Shown here piece after piece: positions 15,860-24,617 of a stretch of 64,000 nucleotides of DNA; position 1 is the first letter of the stretch; each line of letters begins with the position of its first letter. The stretch comes from Mycolicibacterium peregrinum. Lineage in GTDB: Bacteria; Actinomycetota; Actinomycetes; Mycobacteriales; Mycobacteriaceae. The translations under genes were made by a program, and so were the position numbers. The notes under the pieces were generated by a model, which saw only the letters and a list, made by a program, of their open reading frames with translations, did no database searches and was not told the DNA's origin. Location of the stretch: the NCBI RefSeq assembly GCF_001665785.1, contig NZ_LZSO01000031.1, positions 372,001-436,000 of the forward strand, given 5' to 3'.

Positions 15860-16126
15860 TCAGGACTGTGGGTGTGCGGTCGGGTTCTGAGTCGACTCCC
15901 ACTTGGACTCCAAAGACCGCGTGACCGGTGTGCCGGCGGCCACCTCCCGCTGGAACATCTCGCCGTCGTCCACCTCGAAGGTGACCAGGAAGCCCGATTC
16001 GGTCGGCTCCTTGTGGACTACCTTGCAGGCCGGTTCACCGCCATCGAGACTGATGATGTCACCGGGGGCGACGTCGTCGATGCGGTTGCCGGTGTTGGGT
16101 TCAGACATGCCTTTTTCGGTAGCCAT
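15860..16126 (-). CDS. Conserved hypothetical protein
   Basis: An 88-residue acidic protein of unknown function. It contains NRIDDVAPGDIISLDGGEPACKV-type text that looks like a small beta-barrel with a turn-rich start (PGDII), then FLVTFEVDDGEMF. No signal peptide or membrane segment. Neither the ATG at 16126 nor the one six codons later has a good RBS. It is convergent with the SDR gene (18-base gap) and divergent from the amidase. Confidence 0.65.
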   Translation of the reverse strand: MATEKGMSEPNTGNRIDDVAPGDIISLDGGEPACKVVHKEPTESGFLVTFEVDDGEMFQREVAAGTPVTRSLESKWESTQNPTAHPQS

Positions 16127-16268
16127 TTTGAGTTGACGCCAAACGGTGCGTCTCAGGTGGCGGGAAGGTCATCGGTGATCTGGCGAGGTGGATGCGTTGG
16201 CGACCGTCGCGTCGAAACCCGCCCCCGTCGTCGTCGGCGGTAACTCACCGCACGACGCCGGCGCGGTC

Positions 16269-16274
16269 TAGGTT
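16269..16274 (+). promoter_or_regulatory. -10 element of a probable leaderless promoter
   Basis: TAGGTT (TANNNT consensus) ends six bases before the amidase GTG at 16281, the same spacing as at 7430, 18581 and 49746. No Shine-Dalgarno sequence is present. Confidence 0.45.
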
Positions 16275-16280
16275 CATGGG

Positions 16281-17750
16281 GTGGACTTTGACGAGTACCG
16301 GGCGCACGACGCCACATCCCTGGCGAAATTAGTTGCTGATAAGCAGGTTTCGGCAGCTGAGCTGCTCGAGGCAGCCCAGGAGCGTGCGGCGGCGGTCAAC
16401 CCGAAGATCAACGCGATCGTGCGTGACGTTCCGGCAGTGCCGAAGGACGATCTGACCGGCCCGTTCGCCGGGGTGCCCTTCTTGATCAAGGATCTTGCGC
16501 AGGACTACGCGGGCTTGCCCACCTCGGCCGGTTCACGTGCGCTGATGTCGCTGAACGTCCCCGAGCACGCCACTGTCGTCCAGCGCTGGATCGACGCGGG
16601 CCTGGTCATCTTCGGCAAGACCAACACACCGGAGTTCGGCGCGAAGGGAATCACCGAGCCCGGCGCGTGGGGGCCGGCCCGCAATCCGTGGGATCTGACA
16701 AGGTCGCCGGGCGGCAGTTCGGGAGGGTCGGCAGCGGCCGTCGCCGCGGGCATCGTGCCCTGCGCCGGTGCCAACGACGGCGGCGGATCGATCCGCATTC
16801 CGGCGGCCAGCTGTGGTCTCGTCGGGCTGAAACCGGGCCGCGGGCTCACACCGTCGGGTCCGGTAGTCGGAGAATCCATGCACGGCGCGGCAGTTCAAGG
16901 CGTCGTCTCACGGACGGTGCGCGACACCGCGACGATGCTCGATGTCCTCAGCGGCGGGGAAGCCTTCGGGCCGTACGTGCCGAGTCTGCCGGCCGAGTCG
17001 TTCACATCCTGCGTGGGGGCGGATCCCGGGAAACTGCGTATCGGGCTTCGGGTGCCCACGGTGATCAATCCCGCGCCACACCGCGAGGCGTTCGCAGCCG
17101 TCGAGACAACTGCTGCCGCGCTCACCGAGCTTGGCCACCATGTCGAGGAACTTCCTCAAGCGCCCTTCGACGACGCCGCGCTTGCCCGCGACTTCCTGCT
17201 GACCTGGTTCGTCTACAGCGCGTGGGAGCTCGCCGAGGCCAAGCGGTTGACCGGTGCAGGGGACGAGTCCTTCGAACGGGACACACTCATCATGGCGGCG
17301 ATCGGCCGCGCCACGAGCAGCGTCGACTATCTGGATGCGGTGCAGCGTCGCCAGGAACACACTCTGCGGCTGAGCACGTTCTTCGAGTCGTACGACCTGC
17401 TGTTGACGCCCTCCCTGGCGACCCTGCCGCCGCGGATCGGCGAGTTCGATCTGCCAGTCGTGCTGCAGCATGCGGCGGACGCACTGATCAAGACGCGTAC
17501 CGCAAGCCTGTTGCGCTACACCAAGATCGTCGACGACATGGTGGACAAGAACCTCGGCTGGGTGCCCTACACGCAACTGGCGAACATCACCGGCCGCCCG
17601 GCGATCTCGCTGCCGCTGCACTGGACCGCGGAAGGTCTGCCGCTCGGTGTCCAGTTCGTCGCACCGCTTGCCGGTGAATCGCTGCTGCTCAAGTTGGCGG
17701 CTCAGCTCGAGCAGGCAATGCCCTGGGCCGGTCGCCTCGCGCCGATCTGA
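16281..17750 (+). CDS. Amidase (amidase-signature family)
   Basis: Amidase-signature hydrolase of 489 residues, which hydrolyses amide bonds in the cytosol. The Ser-cisSer-Lys triad is visible: Lys70 (PFLIKDL), Ser146 in GGSSGGSAAAVAAG and nucleophile Ser170 in GGGSIRIPA. The residue pair before the nucleophile is NDG where many members have TDT. C-terminal text (ANITGRPAISLPLHWTAEGLPLGVQ) is typical. The GTG start at 16281 lacks an RBS and is preceded at six bases by TAGGTT, so it may be leaderless. It is a stand-alone gene and its physiological amide is unknown. Confidence 0.92.
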   Translation: MDFDEYRAHDATSLAKLVADKQVSAAELLEAAQERAAAVNPKINAIVRDVPAVPKDDLTGPFAGVPFLIKDLAQDYAGLPTSAGSRALMSLNVPEHATVVQRWIDAGLVIFGKTNTPEFGAKGITEPGAWGPARNPWDLTRSPGGSSGGSAAAVAAGIVPCAGANDGGGSIRIPAASCGLVGLKPGRGLTPSGPVVGESMHGAAVQGVVSRTVRDTATMLDVLSGGEAFGPYVPSLPAESFTSCVGADPGKLRIGLRVPTVINPAPHREAFAAVETTAAALTELGHHVEELPQAPFDDAALARDFLLTWFVYSAWELAEAKRLTGAGDESFERDTLIMAAIGRATSSVDYLDAVQRRQEHTLRLSTFFESYDLLLTPSLATLPPRIGEFDLPVVLQHAADALIKTRTASLLRYTKIVDDMVDKNLGWVPYTQLANITGRPAISLPLHWTAEGLPLGVQFVAPLAGESLLLKLAAQLEQAMPWAGRLAPI

Positions 17751-17759
17751 GTTGTGGCC

Positions 17760-18569
17760 CTACGGATGGAGGTTCCACTGGCCGACATCTTGGGCCAGCG
17801 CATCGTTGACGTCGACTTCGAGCCCGCCGACCACGGGTCCCGGATTCGAGGCGGTACTCACCACGCGTTGGTAGAGAACCGCGGCGGGATGGACCTGCCC
17901 GCCAGACCAGGACCGGGTCTGCCATGCCCAGGCACGGCCTGGCGTGCTCGACCTGCCGACGACGCCATCGCCAATTGCCCACTGGCACGGTCGGATTCCC
18001 CCGTAGATGCCGGTGCGCTGCACACCGAGCACCGAGTTGATTCCGCGGAACCACTGCAGTGCGACGTTGTTCCAGGTGTTGCGGTCGATATCGTCGTCGA
18101 CGCTGAAGAAGATCGGTGCACTCTGGCCGCCACCGGCCGCGGTGTGTAGTTGCCAGGCGGTGCGGGCGTCGGCCACGCCGCCGGCGTACCCCCGGGTGAA
18201 GTCCGATGGGGCGGTTCCGCCGGGCTTGCCGTACTGGTAGTTGCTGACGATCACCAATCCGGCGGCGGTCAGCTGCTTGGCGTAGGGCAGGGTGATCGGT
18301 TTGGCGCCCATGGATGAGCCCGGACGTGACGTCGAGACGTAGTTGATCACCCCGGAGTGGCCGGCGGCCCGGATGTGCTGCGCCGGAATCTGACGCATGG
18401 CGAAGTCGATCAGCGTGGGGGCGGCGGCCGACGCCGCAGGCGCACCGACGCTTGCCGCTACCGCACCCAGCCCGGCCAGCGCCGACACGGCGGCGGCGTA
18501 GCGCAGCGCGTCACGCCGGGAAACCGGACCTGTTCGGCGCAGGTCGCTGCTCCCAGGCGAGTCCTGCAT
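17760..18569 (-). CDS. Tat-exported DUF1906 glycoside-hydrolase-like protein (Rv2525c type)
   Basis: A 269-residue secreted protein of the Rv2525c family (DUF1906, TIM-barrel glycoside-hydrolase-like). The N-terminus has a twin-arginine signal (SRRDALRYAAAVSALAGLG) ending near APAASAAAP. The mature part starts IDFAMRQIPAQHI and contains the family stretches VINYVSTSRPGSS, IFFSVDDDID and GIYGGIRPCQWA. Rv2525c is Tat-dependent and linked to the cell envelope; the substrate is not settled. The ATG sits six bases after a TANNNT hexamer, so it may be leaderless, and paired TGTTAACA palindromes lie in its promoter. It is convergent with the amidase (9-base gap). Confidence 0.9.
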   Translation of the reverse strand: MQDSPGSSDLRRTGPVSRRDALRYAAAVSALAGLGAVAASVGAPAASAAAPTLIDFAMRQIPAQHIRAAGHSGVINYVSTSRPGSSMGAKPITLPYAKQLTAAGLVIVSNYQYGKPGGTAPSDFTRGYAGGVADARTAWQLHTAAGGGQSAPIFFSVDDDIDRNTWNNVALQWFRGINSVLGVQRTGIYGGIRPCQWAIGDGVVGRSSTPGRAWAWQTRSWSGGQVHPAAVLYQRVVSTASNPGPVVGGLEVDVNDALAQDVGQWNLHP

Positions 18570-18575
18570 GCCGCG

Positions 18576-18602
18576 ATGTTAACAAAGTGACTGCTGTTAA
18601 CA
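18576..18602 (-). promoter_or_regulatory. Promoter with two TGTTAACA palindromes
   Basis: Perfect 8-bp palindromes TGTTAACA stand at 18577-18584 and 18595-18602, exactly 18 bp apart; the second extends to CTGTTAACAG. On the minus strand TAACAT (18581-18576) fits a -10 element six bases before the ATG at 18569. A dimeric regulator could bind both sites on nearly the same face of the helix. Confidence 0.5.
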
Positions 18603-18649
18603 GTGTTGCCTCGCGGTCTGTGCTTCATTCGTGATCTTGAAGGGCAACC

Positions 18650-20800
18650 TCACTCTGACGGGGCCGGCGTCACATCGCTGCCCGAGCCCTTGACCGAGGC
18701 CTTCGCGCGGTTTTCGGCCCGCACGGCCCGGCGTCCGCGCACGAAACCGGTTGCCGAGATCGCCGCCGACAGCAGCGCGTCCTCGCCCTTGACGAACGGG
18801 TGGAACCCGACACCGGCGCCGCCGCGGCCCTTGACCGGGATGTCGGCGACTTCGGTGACCTTCCAGCTCTTCTCGGACGTGGAAAGGATGGCCTCGCCGT
18901 TTTCGCAACTGATCGGCAGCGCGGCGATCACTTCGTCGCCGGCGTCATCGGCGACCAGCTTCACCCCGGCCACGCCGTTGCCGGCCACACCCTGCGGGTT
19001 CACCGCGGCCGGGTCGATGCGCAGGATCTTGCCACGCCGCGTCACCAGCGCCAGGTGATAGCCGGTCGGCATCACCCCGGAGCGCAGCAACCCGGTGATG
19101 TCCGGCGCCACCGGGATATCGCGGATCTTGAACGGCAGGCCGTTGCCATTGGTGAACTTGACCCGGCCGTCGGTCCACACCGCCCATCCCAGACCCGAGG
19201 TGAGCAGTTCGCCGTGGCTGTCGGAGAACACGCCGCGGTCGTCGAGGCGCCAGGAGGTGTTGACCTTCCGCTCCCTGGGGCCGTCCTCGTCGGCAGAGGA
19301 CGCGGTCGGGGTGGCCTCGAGGTCCAGCACGGTGCGGCGGTCGAATTCGGGGCCCTTGAACAGTTTCGCGGTCTCCACCAGCTCCTTGTCGATCACCTTT
19401 CGGCGCGCATCGGGGTTGGAGACCAGTTCGGTCAGCTCGGCGAACTCGGCGTCCAGCTTGTCGGCTTCGGCCTGCAGCTCGATCACATCGAGCTTGGTCA
19501 ACCGTCGAAGCTGCAGGGCCAGAACGTAATTGGCCTGCTCTTCGTCGATTTCGAATCGCTGCTGCAGTCCCTGCCGGGCGTCGTCGACGGTATCGGAGCC
19601 TCGGATGACCGCGACGGCAGCATCGATGTCGAGGTGGATCTTCATCAAGCCTGCCACCAGGTGGCGACGCGCGGTGACCTTCTCCAGCCGGTACTCACTG
19701 CGGTGCAGCACCACCGAGTCGCGCAGATGCAGGAACGCGGAGATCAGCTCCCGCACCGACCACCAGCGCGGCACCCGGTCCTCGTCGAGGGCGACCAGGC
19801 TGGCGGCGAACGTCGACTCCAGCGGCGTCAGCGCCAGCAGTTGCTGGCGGATGGTCTCGGCGCTGTGGCCGCGTTTTGCGGTAACGACGATGCGCAGCCC
19901 GTTGCGACGGTCGGTCAGGTCCGACATGTCGGCCACGCCGGACAACTCGCCGGACTCGACCAGGGCTCGGATCCTGTCCTGCACAGTGTTACTGGCGACA
20001 CCGGGAGGTAGTTCGGTGACGATGACGTTCTTGCCGTCGACCGTCAGGGTGCCGCGGACGGTGAACATGCCGCGGCCGGTGGTGATGTACTCCCGCAGGC
20101 CGTTCGAGCCGACCACGGTGGACCCGCAGCCCCAGTCGGGTCCGGGGATGAGCTTCATCAACGTGTCATCGGTCGTGTTCGGTCTGGCCAGCAGAGCCCG
20201 GCAGGCGGCCATCACCTCACGCGGATTGTGCGCGGGCACCTTGGTGGCCCACCCTTCGGCGATGCCGACCGCGCCGTTGCAGAGCAGCACCGGCCACTGG
20301 GCCGGCAGCATCGTCGGCTCGGTCCACTCGCCGTCGAAGGTCTGCACCATGGGTACGGCGTGATCGTCGAGTTCGGCGGTCAGCGCGGCACCGGGAGCCG
20401 ACAGCCGCATCTCGGTGTAGCGGTCCGCGGCGGGAATGTCGCCCTGGATGCGGGGGAACGCGCCTTGTCCGTCAATGACTTTCACGCGCTGGAACTCGGC
20501 GGCCATGAGCGCCGCGGCCCCGTACATCGACGCGCCGCCGTGCGGGTGCAGGTTACCGGTGACCGCCGAGCAGATCTTCGAGGACTTCTGCGGTTTGTTG
20601 CCGGGCAACAGTTTCGACTCGTGCATCTGGTAGAGCAGGCGGCGCTGACCCGGCTTGAGCCCGTCGAATGCAGAGGGGATGGCGCGGTCGCTGACGCTGT
20701 AGAGCGCGAACGTCAGCTGGTAGTGATTCCAGTAGTCATCGGCGCTCTGGTCGAGCACCAGGTCAGGGTTCTGCTCAGGAACGTCCAGGGTGGCGGTCAC
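18650..20800 (-). CDS. topoM: Atypical type II topoisomerase, GyrA-like subunit (TopoM)
   Basis: A 716-residue breakage-reunion subunit distantly related to GyrA/ParC. The winged-helix start (AFDGLKPGQRRLLYQMHE, 44-61) and PHGGASMYGAAALMAAEF (86-103) are seen. The catalytic tyrosine is Tyr128 after Arg127 (ADRYTEMRLS). The C-terminal beta-propeller lacks a normal GyrA box; only RGGAGVG recalls it. GTG at 20800 is chosen (AGGAAGAAG upstream), because the open frame continues upstream only as antisense-like text inside the partner gene. It lies 11 bases after the GyrB-like gene. M. smegmatis has such a pair, TopoN and TopoM, reported to introduce positive supercoils. It is separate from the gyrBA locus. 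Confidence 0.9.
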   Translation of the reverse strand: MTATLDVPEQNPDLVLDQSADDYWNHYQLTFALYSVSDRAIPSAFDGLKPGQRRLLYQMHESKLLPGNKPQKSSKICSAVTGNLHPHGGASMYGAAALMAAEFQRVKVIDGQGAFPRIQGDIPAADRYTEMRLSAPGAALTAELDDHAVPMVQTFDGEWTEPTMLPAQWPVLLCNGAVGIAEGWATKVPAHNPREVMAACRALLARPNTTDDTLMKLIPGPDWGCGSTVVGSNGLREYITTGRGMFTVRGTLTVDGKNVIVTELPPGVASNTVQDRIRALVESGELSGVADMSDLTDRRNGLRIVVTAKRGHSAETIRQQLLALTPLESTFAASLVALDEDRVPRWWSVRELISAFLHLRDSVVLHRSEYRLEKVTARRHLVAGLMKIHLDIDAAVAVIRGSDTVDDARQGLQQRFEIDEEQANYVLALQLRRLTKLDVIELQAEADKLDAEFAELTELVSNPDARRKVIDKELVETAKLFKGPEFDRRTVLDLEATPTASSADEDGPRERKVNTSWRLDDRGVFSDSHGELLTSGLGWAVWTDGRVKFTNGNGLPFKIRDIPVAPDITGLLRSGVMPTGYHLALVTRRGKILRIDPAAVNPQGVAGNGVAGVKLVADDAGDEVIAALPISCENGEAILSTSEKSWKVTEVADIPVKGRGGAGVGFHPFVKGEDALLSAAISATGFVRGRRAVRAENRAKASVKGSGSDVTPAPSE

Positions 20801-20811
20801 AGTACTTCTTC

Positions 20812-22845
20812 CTAGGTCAAGTCGAGCGCTGCGGTGTCGACACGGGCGGCGACTTCGGCCATCCACGTGCGCCGGCCTTCCGGCGGCCCGCCGAACAGGG
20901 TGTGGTGCAGCTTGGCTTCGCCGTCGTCGAGATTCACTCGAATCACGGTGCGCCGCTGCGGATCCAGCACGGTGTTCCAGAAATCGTCGGCATCCATCTC
21001 GCCCAGGCCTTTGTTGCGCTGCACTTCCACCTTGCGCTTGGAGGTGGCCTTCAATTGCGCCACGGCCGCGTCGCGTTCGGACTCGTCCTGGCAGTAGATC
21101 CGGTCCTGGCTGTCCTTGACCACGAACAGCGGCGGCAGCGTCACGTAGACCATCCCGGCCTCGACGAGGGGCCGGTAGAAGTCGAGGAACATCGAGATCA
21201 GGCTGGAGTTGATGTTGCCGCCGTCGGGGTCGGCGTCGGAGGCGAACAGGATCCGGTCGTAGCGGCACAGCTCCGGATCGCAGTGATCGCGCACGCCGCA
21301 GCCCAGGATGCGTTCGATCGAGTCGAATTCGTCTTTGGCCCGCGCCTTGCTCAGCGCAAACCCATAGACGTTGGGCGGCTTGCCTTTCAGCGGGAAGGCT
21401 GCCTGGAACGTGGCGTCGCGTGCGGCCTTGATGGTGCCCAGCGCGGAATCGCCCTCGCACAGGAACAATTCGGCGCCCGAACCCCGGCCGGTCTCCCGGC
21501 TGGGCAGCAGCTTCGGTGGTAGCGACAGGTTCGTCCCCAGCCCCTTGGCTTTCGATGCCGCGCGGGAGCGGGCCTTCGCGCCTTCGGCGCTGCGGCGCGC
21601 GCGGGCGGATTCCAGCGCCAGCTTCGTCCACAGCGACACCGCGTCGTTGTTGGCGGGGTTCGCCGCCCAGATGGTGACGCTGCGTGCGACATCCGGGGCC
21701 ATCGCCACGTTCAGCGACCGCGACGACACCGCCGTCTTGGCCTGCGAGTCCCAGGCCACGTCCGGTGCTCGGGTGTCCACGGCCAAGGCGGTGACGGCGA
21801 CGAAGTCTTGTGGTTCCGGGCCGTCCTCGCCCTTGGCCAGACCGAGGTCGCGGATGCGGGACGCCCGGTCGGCCAGGGCCTCGGAGAGTCCCTTCATGGC
21901 GGCTGTCAGGTGAGACCCGCCGTTGGGGGTCCGCACGGTGTTGCAGAACGCGGCGACGGTGGCTGGTTCGGCCGGGCCCGCGGTCAGCGACCAGCGGAAC
22001 GGGGTCGGGCCGCGGCCGGTGGTGTACTCGCCGCGGCCTTCGACGACGGCACGCACGCCGGGCAGGGGATTGCCCGAGGTGGTGCACATCAGGTCCAGCA
22101 GGGTGTCGGTGCCCCACGGGCCGCTGAACTGTTCGAGCAGGGCGGGCGGGACTTCCTCACCGGGCCAACCCTCGTCGATGACGACCAGGTGCACCCCGGG
22201 CGACATTCGCGCCGCGGCATGCGCCCGCAGCAGGACCTCGCCGATGTCCACGGTCGAGTCCGGCACCACCGTCGCGTCGAACAGGATGCGCACCGTGGTG
22301 CCGTGCGCGTCGGGCTTGCGGTTGCCGGTGCCACGCAGTTTCTGGGTGTCCGAGCGGGTGAACTCGGCGTCGGGGTCGAAATCCTTGCCCTCGAAGGTGC
22401 CGGGGTAGCCGCCGCCGAAACTCTGCAGGTAGGTCTTGCCGGCCCGGCGTACGGTCACGTCGGTACGGGCGGAGATGAACACCGCTGCCGCGGCGCCGAT
22501 TCCGTTCAGGCCGGCGCCGGTGCTGGTGGCGTCGGTGTGCGCGGAGAACTTGCCGCCGGCCCGCGCAGTGCCCAGGGTCTTGACGATGCCGTTCTTCCCG
22601 GTGGTGGGGTCGGAGTCGACCGGAAGGCCACGACCGTCGTCGGCGACGCTGACCGAGCCGTCGGCGTGCAGGGTGATGGTGACGGTGGACCCGCCGTGGC
22701 TGGGATCGGCGACCTCTTCGATCGCGTTGTCCACCAGCTCGCGCAGCGCCGTGTTGAGCACGTCGAGCCCAAGGTTGACCGCCGGCCGCAGGCGGGTGTG
22801 CTGGACATCGTCGAGCTCGGTGATGTCTGCGGCGTTGTAACTCAC
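20812..22845 (-). CDS. topoN: Atypical type II topoisomerase, GyrB-like subunit (TopoN)
   Basis: A 677-residue ATPase/Toprim subunit. GHKL motifs: ELVDNAIEE (36-44), ADDGRGLP (68-75), GAGLNGIG (110-117), and a transducer Lys370 (DSQAKTAVSS). Toprim motifs: EGDSALG (464-470) and DADPDGG (537-543), then NKGLGEMDADDFW. These are GyrB positions with clear substitutions (EGDSAGG and DADVDG in gyrase), as expected for the divergent TopoN family. GTG at 22845 is chosen for AAAGGA upstream and because the next 46 upstream codons are not GyrB-like. The upstream region carries a perfect 12-bp palindrome. Confidence 0.92.
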   Translation of the reverse strand: MSYNAADITELDDVQHTRLRPAVNLGLDVLNTALRELVDNAIEEVADPSHGGSTVTITLHADGSVSVADDGRGLPVDSDPTTGKNGIVKTLGTARAGGKFSAHTDATSTGAGLNGIGAAAAVFISARTDVTVRRAGKTYLQSFGGGYPGTFEGKDFDPDAEFTRSDTQKLRGTGNRKPDAHGTTVRILFDATVVPDSTVDIGEVLLRAHAAARMSPGVHLVVIDEGWPGEEVPPALLEQFSGPWGTDTLLDLMCTTSGNPLPGVRAVVEGRGEYTTGRGPTPFRWSLTAGPAEPATVAAFCNTVRTPNGGSHLTAAMKGLSEALADRASRIRDLGLAKGEDGPEPQDFVAVTALAVDTRAPDVAWDSQAKTAVSSRSLNVAMAPDVARSVTIWAANPANNDAVSLWTKLALESARARRSAEGAKARSRAASKAKGLGTNLSLPPKLLPSRETGRGSGAELFLCEGDSALGTIKAARDATFQAAFPLKGKPPNVYGFALSKARAKDEFDSIERILGCGVRDHCDPELCRYDRILFASDADPDGGNINSSLISMFLDFYRPLVEAGMVYVTLPPLFVVKDSQDRIYCQDESERDAAVAQLKATSKRKVEVQRNKGLGEMDADDFWNTVLDPQRRTVIRVNLDDGEAKLHHTLFGGPPEGRRTWMAEVAARVDTAALDLT

Positions 22846-23027
22846 TGCTGGTCCTTTCCCACCAGGGCCGATGCCGGAGCGATCGGTTCCAGCCGCTCGC
22901 TTTCGGCGGGCGGCGTAAGCATTCTCTCTTGGAAGGCAGACAGCCTCCGACAGCCACGGCCGAAAGAATGGGCGTCGAATCAAGATCAGATGCCTCGGGG
23001 ATTGTGCCGGGCCGATCCGCGCGCTGA

Positions 23028-23056
23028 CAATGTCATCTCTAAATGAGATGACATTG
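23028..23056. promoter_or_regulatory. Perfect palindrome in the topoN / SRPBCC divergent region
   Basis: CAATGTCATCTC (23028-23039) and its exact complement (23045-23056) flank five bases, TAAAT. It lies 183 bases upstream of topoN and 135 upstream of the SRPBCC gene. The rest of the 345-base gap (22846-23190) shows no gene. It could be an operator for either gene, or a stem-loop in the leader of the plus-strand transcript. Confidence 0.6.
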
Positions 23057-23190
23057 ATTCAAAACAATCGTTGGACTAGATCAGCGTCCTCGGGTCAGAT
23101 GAATCGGGTGGCGTTCGCCTCGGCTGCCGGCCCCGCGCAGCTACCAGGTGAATGTCGGTATGTCCCAGTTCAATCCCGAAGGAGCAAGCA

Positions 23191-23619
23191 ATGCCCGTGG
23201 TTCGGTTCCAGATGTCCTCAACGCTCGACCACGTCGCCCTCATGGACGTGCTGACCGACTTCGGGCCGTCCCGGCCAGATCGGTGGCCGACGATCGACGA
23301 GGAGCATTTTCAGGTGCATGCGTTGGGGGACACCTGGGCAGACGTGACCGAAGGCACAGCGTCGGCGTGGGAGCGCGCCCGCTACGACTGGGACACCGAG
23401 CGGCGGCGCGTCACCGTGACCACCCATGACTCGAAGGTCTTCGGCCCGGGCGGCGGCTGGACATTTCAACTCACGCCGCAGGAGACCGGCACGCGCATCG
23501 ACATCGAACTCGTCCGCACTCCCACCGGGCTCAAGCGCAAACTGCTGGCCGCCTTGTTGCCTGCCGTCGCCCCGAGCGCGCTGAAGAAGTCATTCGCCGG
23601 GCCGTTGGCCGCTAGGTGA
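23191..23619 (+). CDS. SRPBCC (START-like) superfamily protein
   Basis: A 142-residue protein with the polyketide-cyclase/START-like layout: an N-terminal strand (VVRFQMSSTLDHVALMDVL), a central WERARYDWDTERRRVTVTTH, then GGWTFQLTPQETGTRIDIEL and a C-terminal helix (LLAALLPAVAPSALKKSFA). Such domains bind a hydrophobic ligand in a deep cavity, so lipid binding or cyclase-like action is possible. ATG at 23191 has GAAGGAG upstream. Its stop overlaps that of the convergent hydrolase gene by eight bases. Confidence 0.75.
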   Translation: MPVVRFQMSSTLDHVALMDVLTDFGPSRPDRWPTIDEEHFQVHALGDTWADVTEGTASAWERARYDWDTERRRVTVTTHDSKVFGPGGGWTFQLTPQETGTRIDIELVRTPTGLKRKLLAALLPAVAPSALKKSFAGPLAAR

Positions 23620-24559
23620 TCGACCAGAACTCCAGCAGCGTCCGGATCGTCGCCACCAGCGGTAGGGGCTGATCCAGCATCGGGTGGTGGCCGGCCTCGG
23701 CGAGTTCGACGAACGGGCCGCGCAGTTGCAGCATCGACCGGATCTGGGCCGCCATGGGCGGTGGGACCACCCCGTTCTCGCATCGCAAATACCCGACCCG
23801 GCAAGGGATTCGGGCAAACGTGTGCTCCAGGAGTTCCTGGTCGGTGGCTGTCTCGTCCATCAGATGGCCGCCGAAGATGTCCGGGTCGAACTTCCACACC
23901 CACCCGTTGTCGGTCTTGCGCACCGACTGCACGGCGATGTGGTGACCGATGTAGGGCAGCGTCACGTCCTGCTTCGGCACTGCCCGGAATCGGGCCAGGA
24001 TCTCGTCCTCGGTCGGGTATCCGGCGGTGTCGCGACGCCGGTTGCGCAACCGGACCTCCTCCGGGGCGCGATCACGCAGCGGAGAGTCGATGACCAGGAT
24101 GCTGTCGATCTGCGCGCCGTAGCGGGTGGCGGCCGAGGCCCCCACCCAGCCGCCCATGCTGTGGCCGACGATCGTGGGCCGCGCCGTGGACCCGGAGGCG
24201 TCCGAGGCGGCCAGCACTTCGCGGGCCCAGATCGACAGGGCGTATTCCTTGCGGGTGTCGCTCTCGCCGTGCCCGCTCAGGTCGGGTGCGACGACGCGAT
24301 GGGTGCGGGCGAAGAACGGGGCGATGTGATCCCACCAGCCGGAGTGAGCGCCGCCGCCATGAACGAACACCAGCGGCGGATTGTCCGGATCACCCCAGCT
24401 CCGCACGTGGATGGCGCAGCCGTCGACGTCGATGGTCGAGTGCTCGGGGGTCTGTTCCAGGGCAGAGGTGAACCAGGCCGGGGCATTCGCAAAGGGGTGC
24501 GGGGCCTCCGTCGGCACTCCACGCCGGAACATGCGGTTCACCTGCTGATTCTGTCTCAT
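23612..24559 (-). CDS. Alpha/beta hydrolase
   Basis: Alpha/beta-hydrolase fold, 315 residues. The oxyanion motif is HGGGAHSGWWD, the nucleophile elbow GHSMGG (Ser134), and the C-terminal catalytic His lies in EAGHHPMLDQP. APDLSGHGESD precedes the lid region. The acid is probably in the CENGVVPPP region. It is likely an esterase, epoxide hydrolase-like or C-C hydrolase; the substrate cannot be assigned. The N-terminal 40 residues precede the core, and the start is uncertain since no strong RBS is visible. It is convergent with the SRPBCC gene, sharing eight bases. Confidence 0.85.
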   Translation of the reverse strand: MRQNQQVNRMFRRGVPTEAPHPFANAPAWFTSALEQTPEHSTIDVDGCAIHVRSWGDPDNPPLVFVHGGGAHSGWWDHIAPFFARTHRVVAPDLSGHGESDTRKEYALSIWAREVLAASDASGSTARPTIVGHSMGGWVGASAATRYGAQIDSILVIDSPLRDRAPEEVRLRNRRRDTAGYPTEDEILARFRAVPKQDVTLPYIGHHIAVQSVRKTDNGWVWKFDPDIFGGHLMDETATDQELLEHTFARIPCRVGYLRCENGVVPPPMAAQIRSMLQLRGPFVELAEAGHHPMLDQPLPLVATIRTLLEFWSIT

Positions 24560-24617
24560 CGCCGGAAATCGATCGAGACCCGCCCCGGCGTATGTCGGGC
24601 AGAGCGTCCTCCGAGGC

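Noticed and set aside
20801..22117. Open frame that would extend TopoM N-terminally to 1155 residues
   Set aside because: The extra part is Arg/Pro/Gly-rich text in another frame of topoN. GTG at 20800 has a good RBS and starts at the normal GyrA-like N-terminus.
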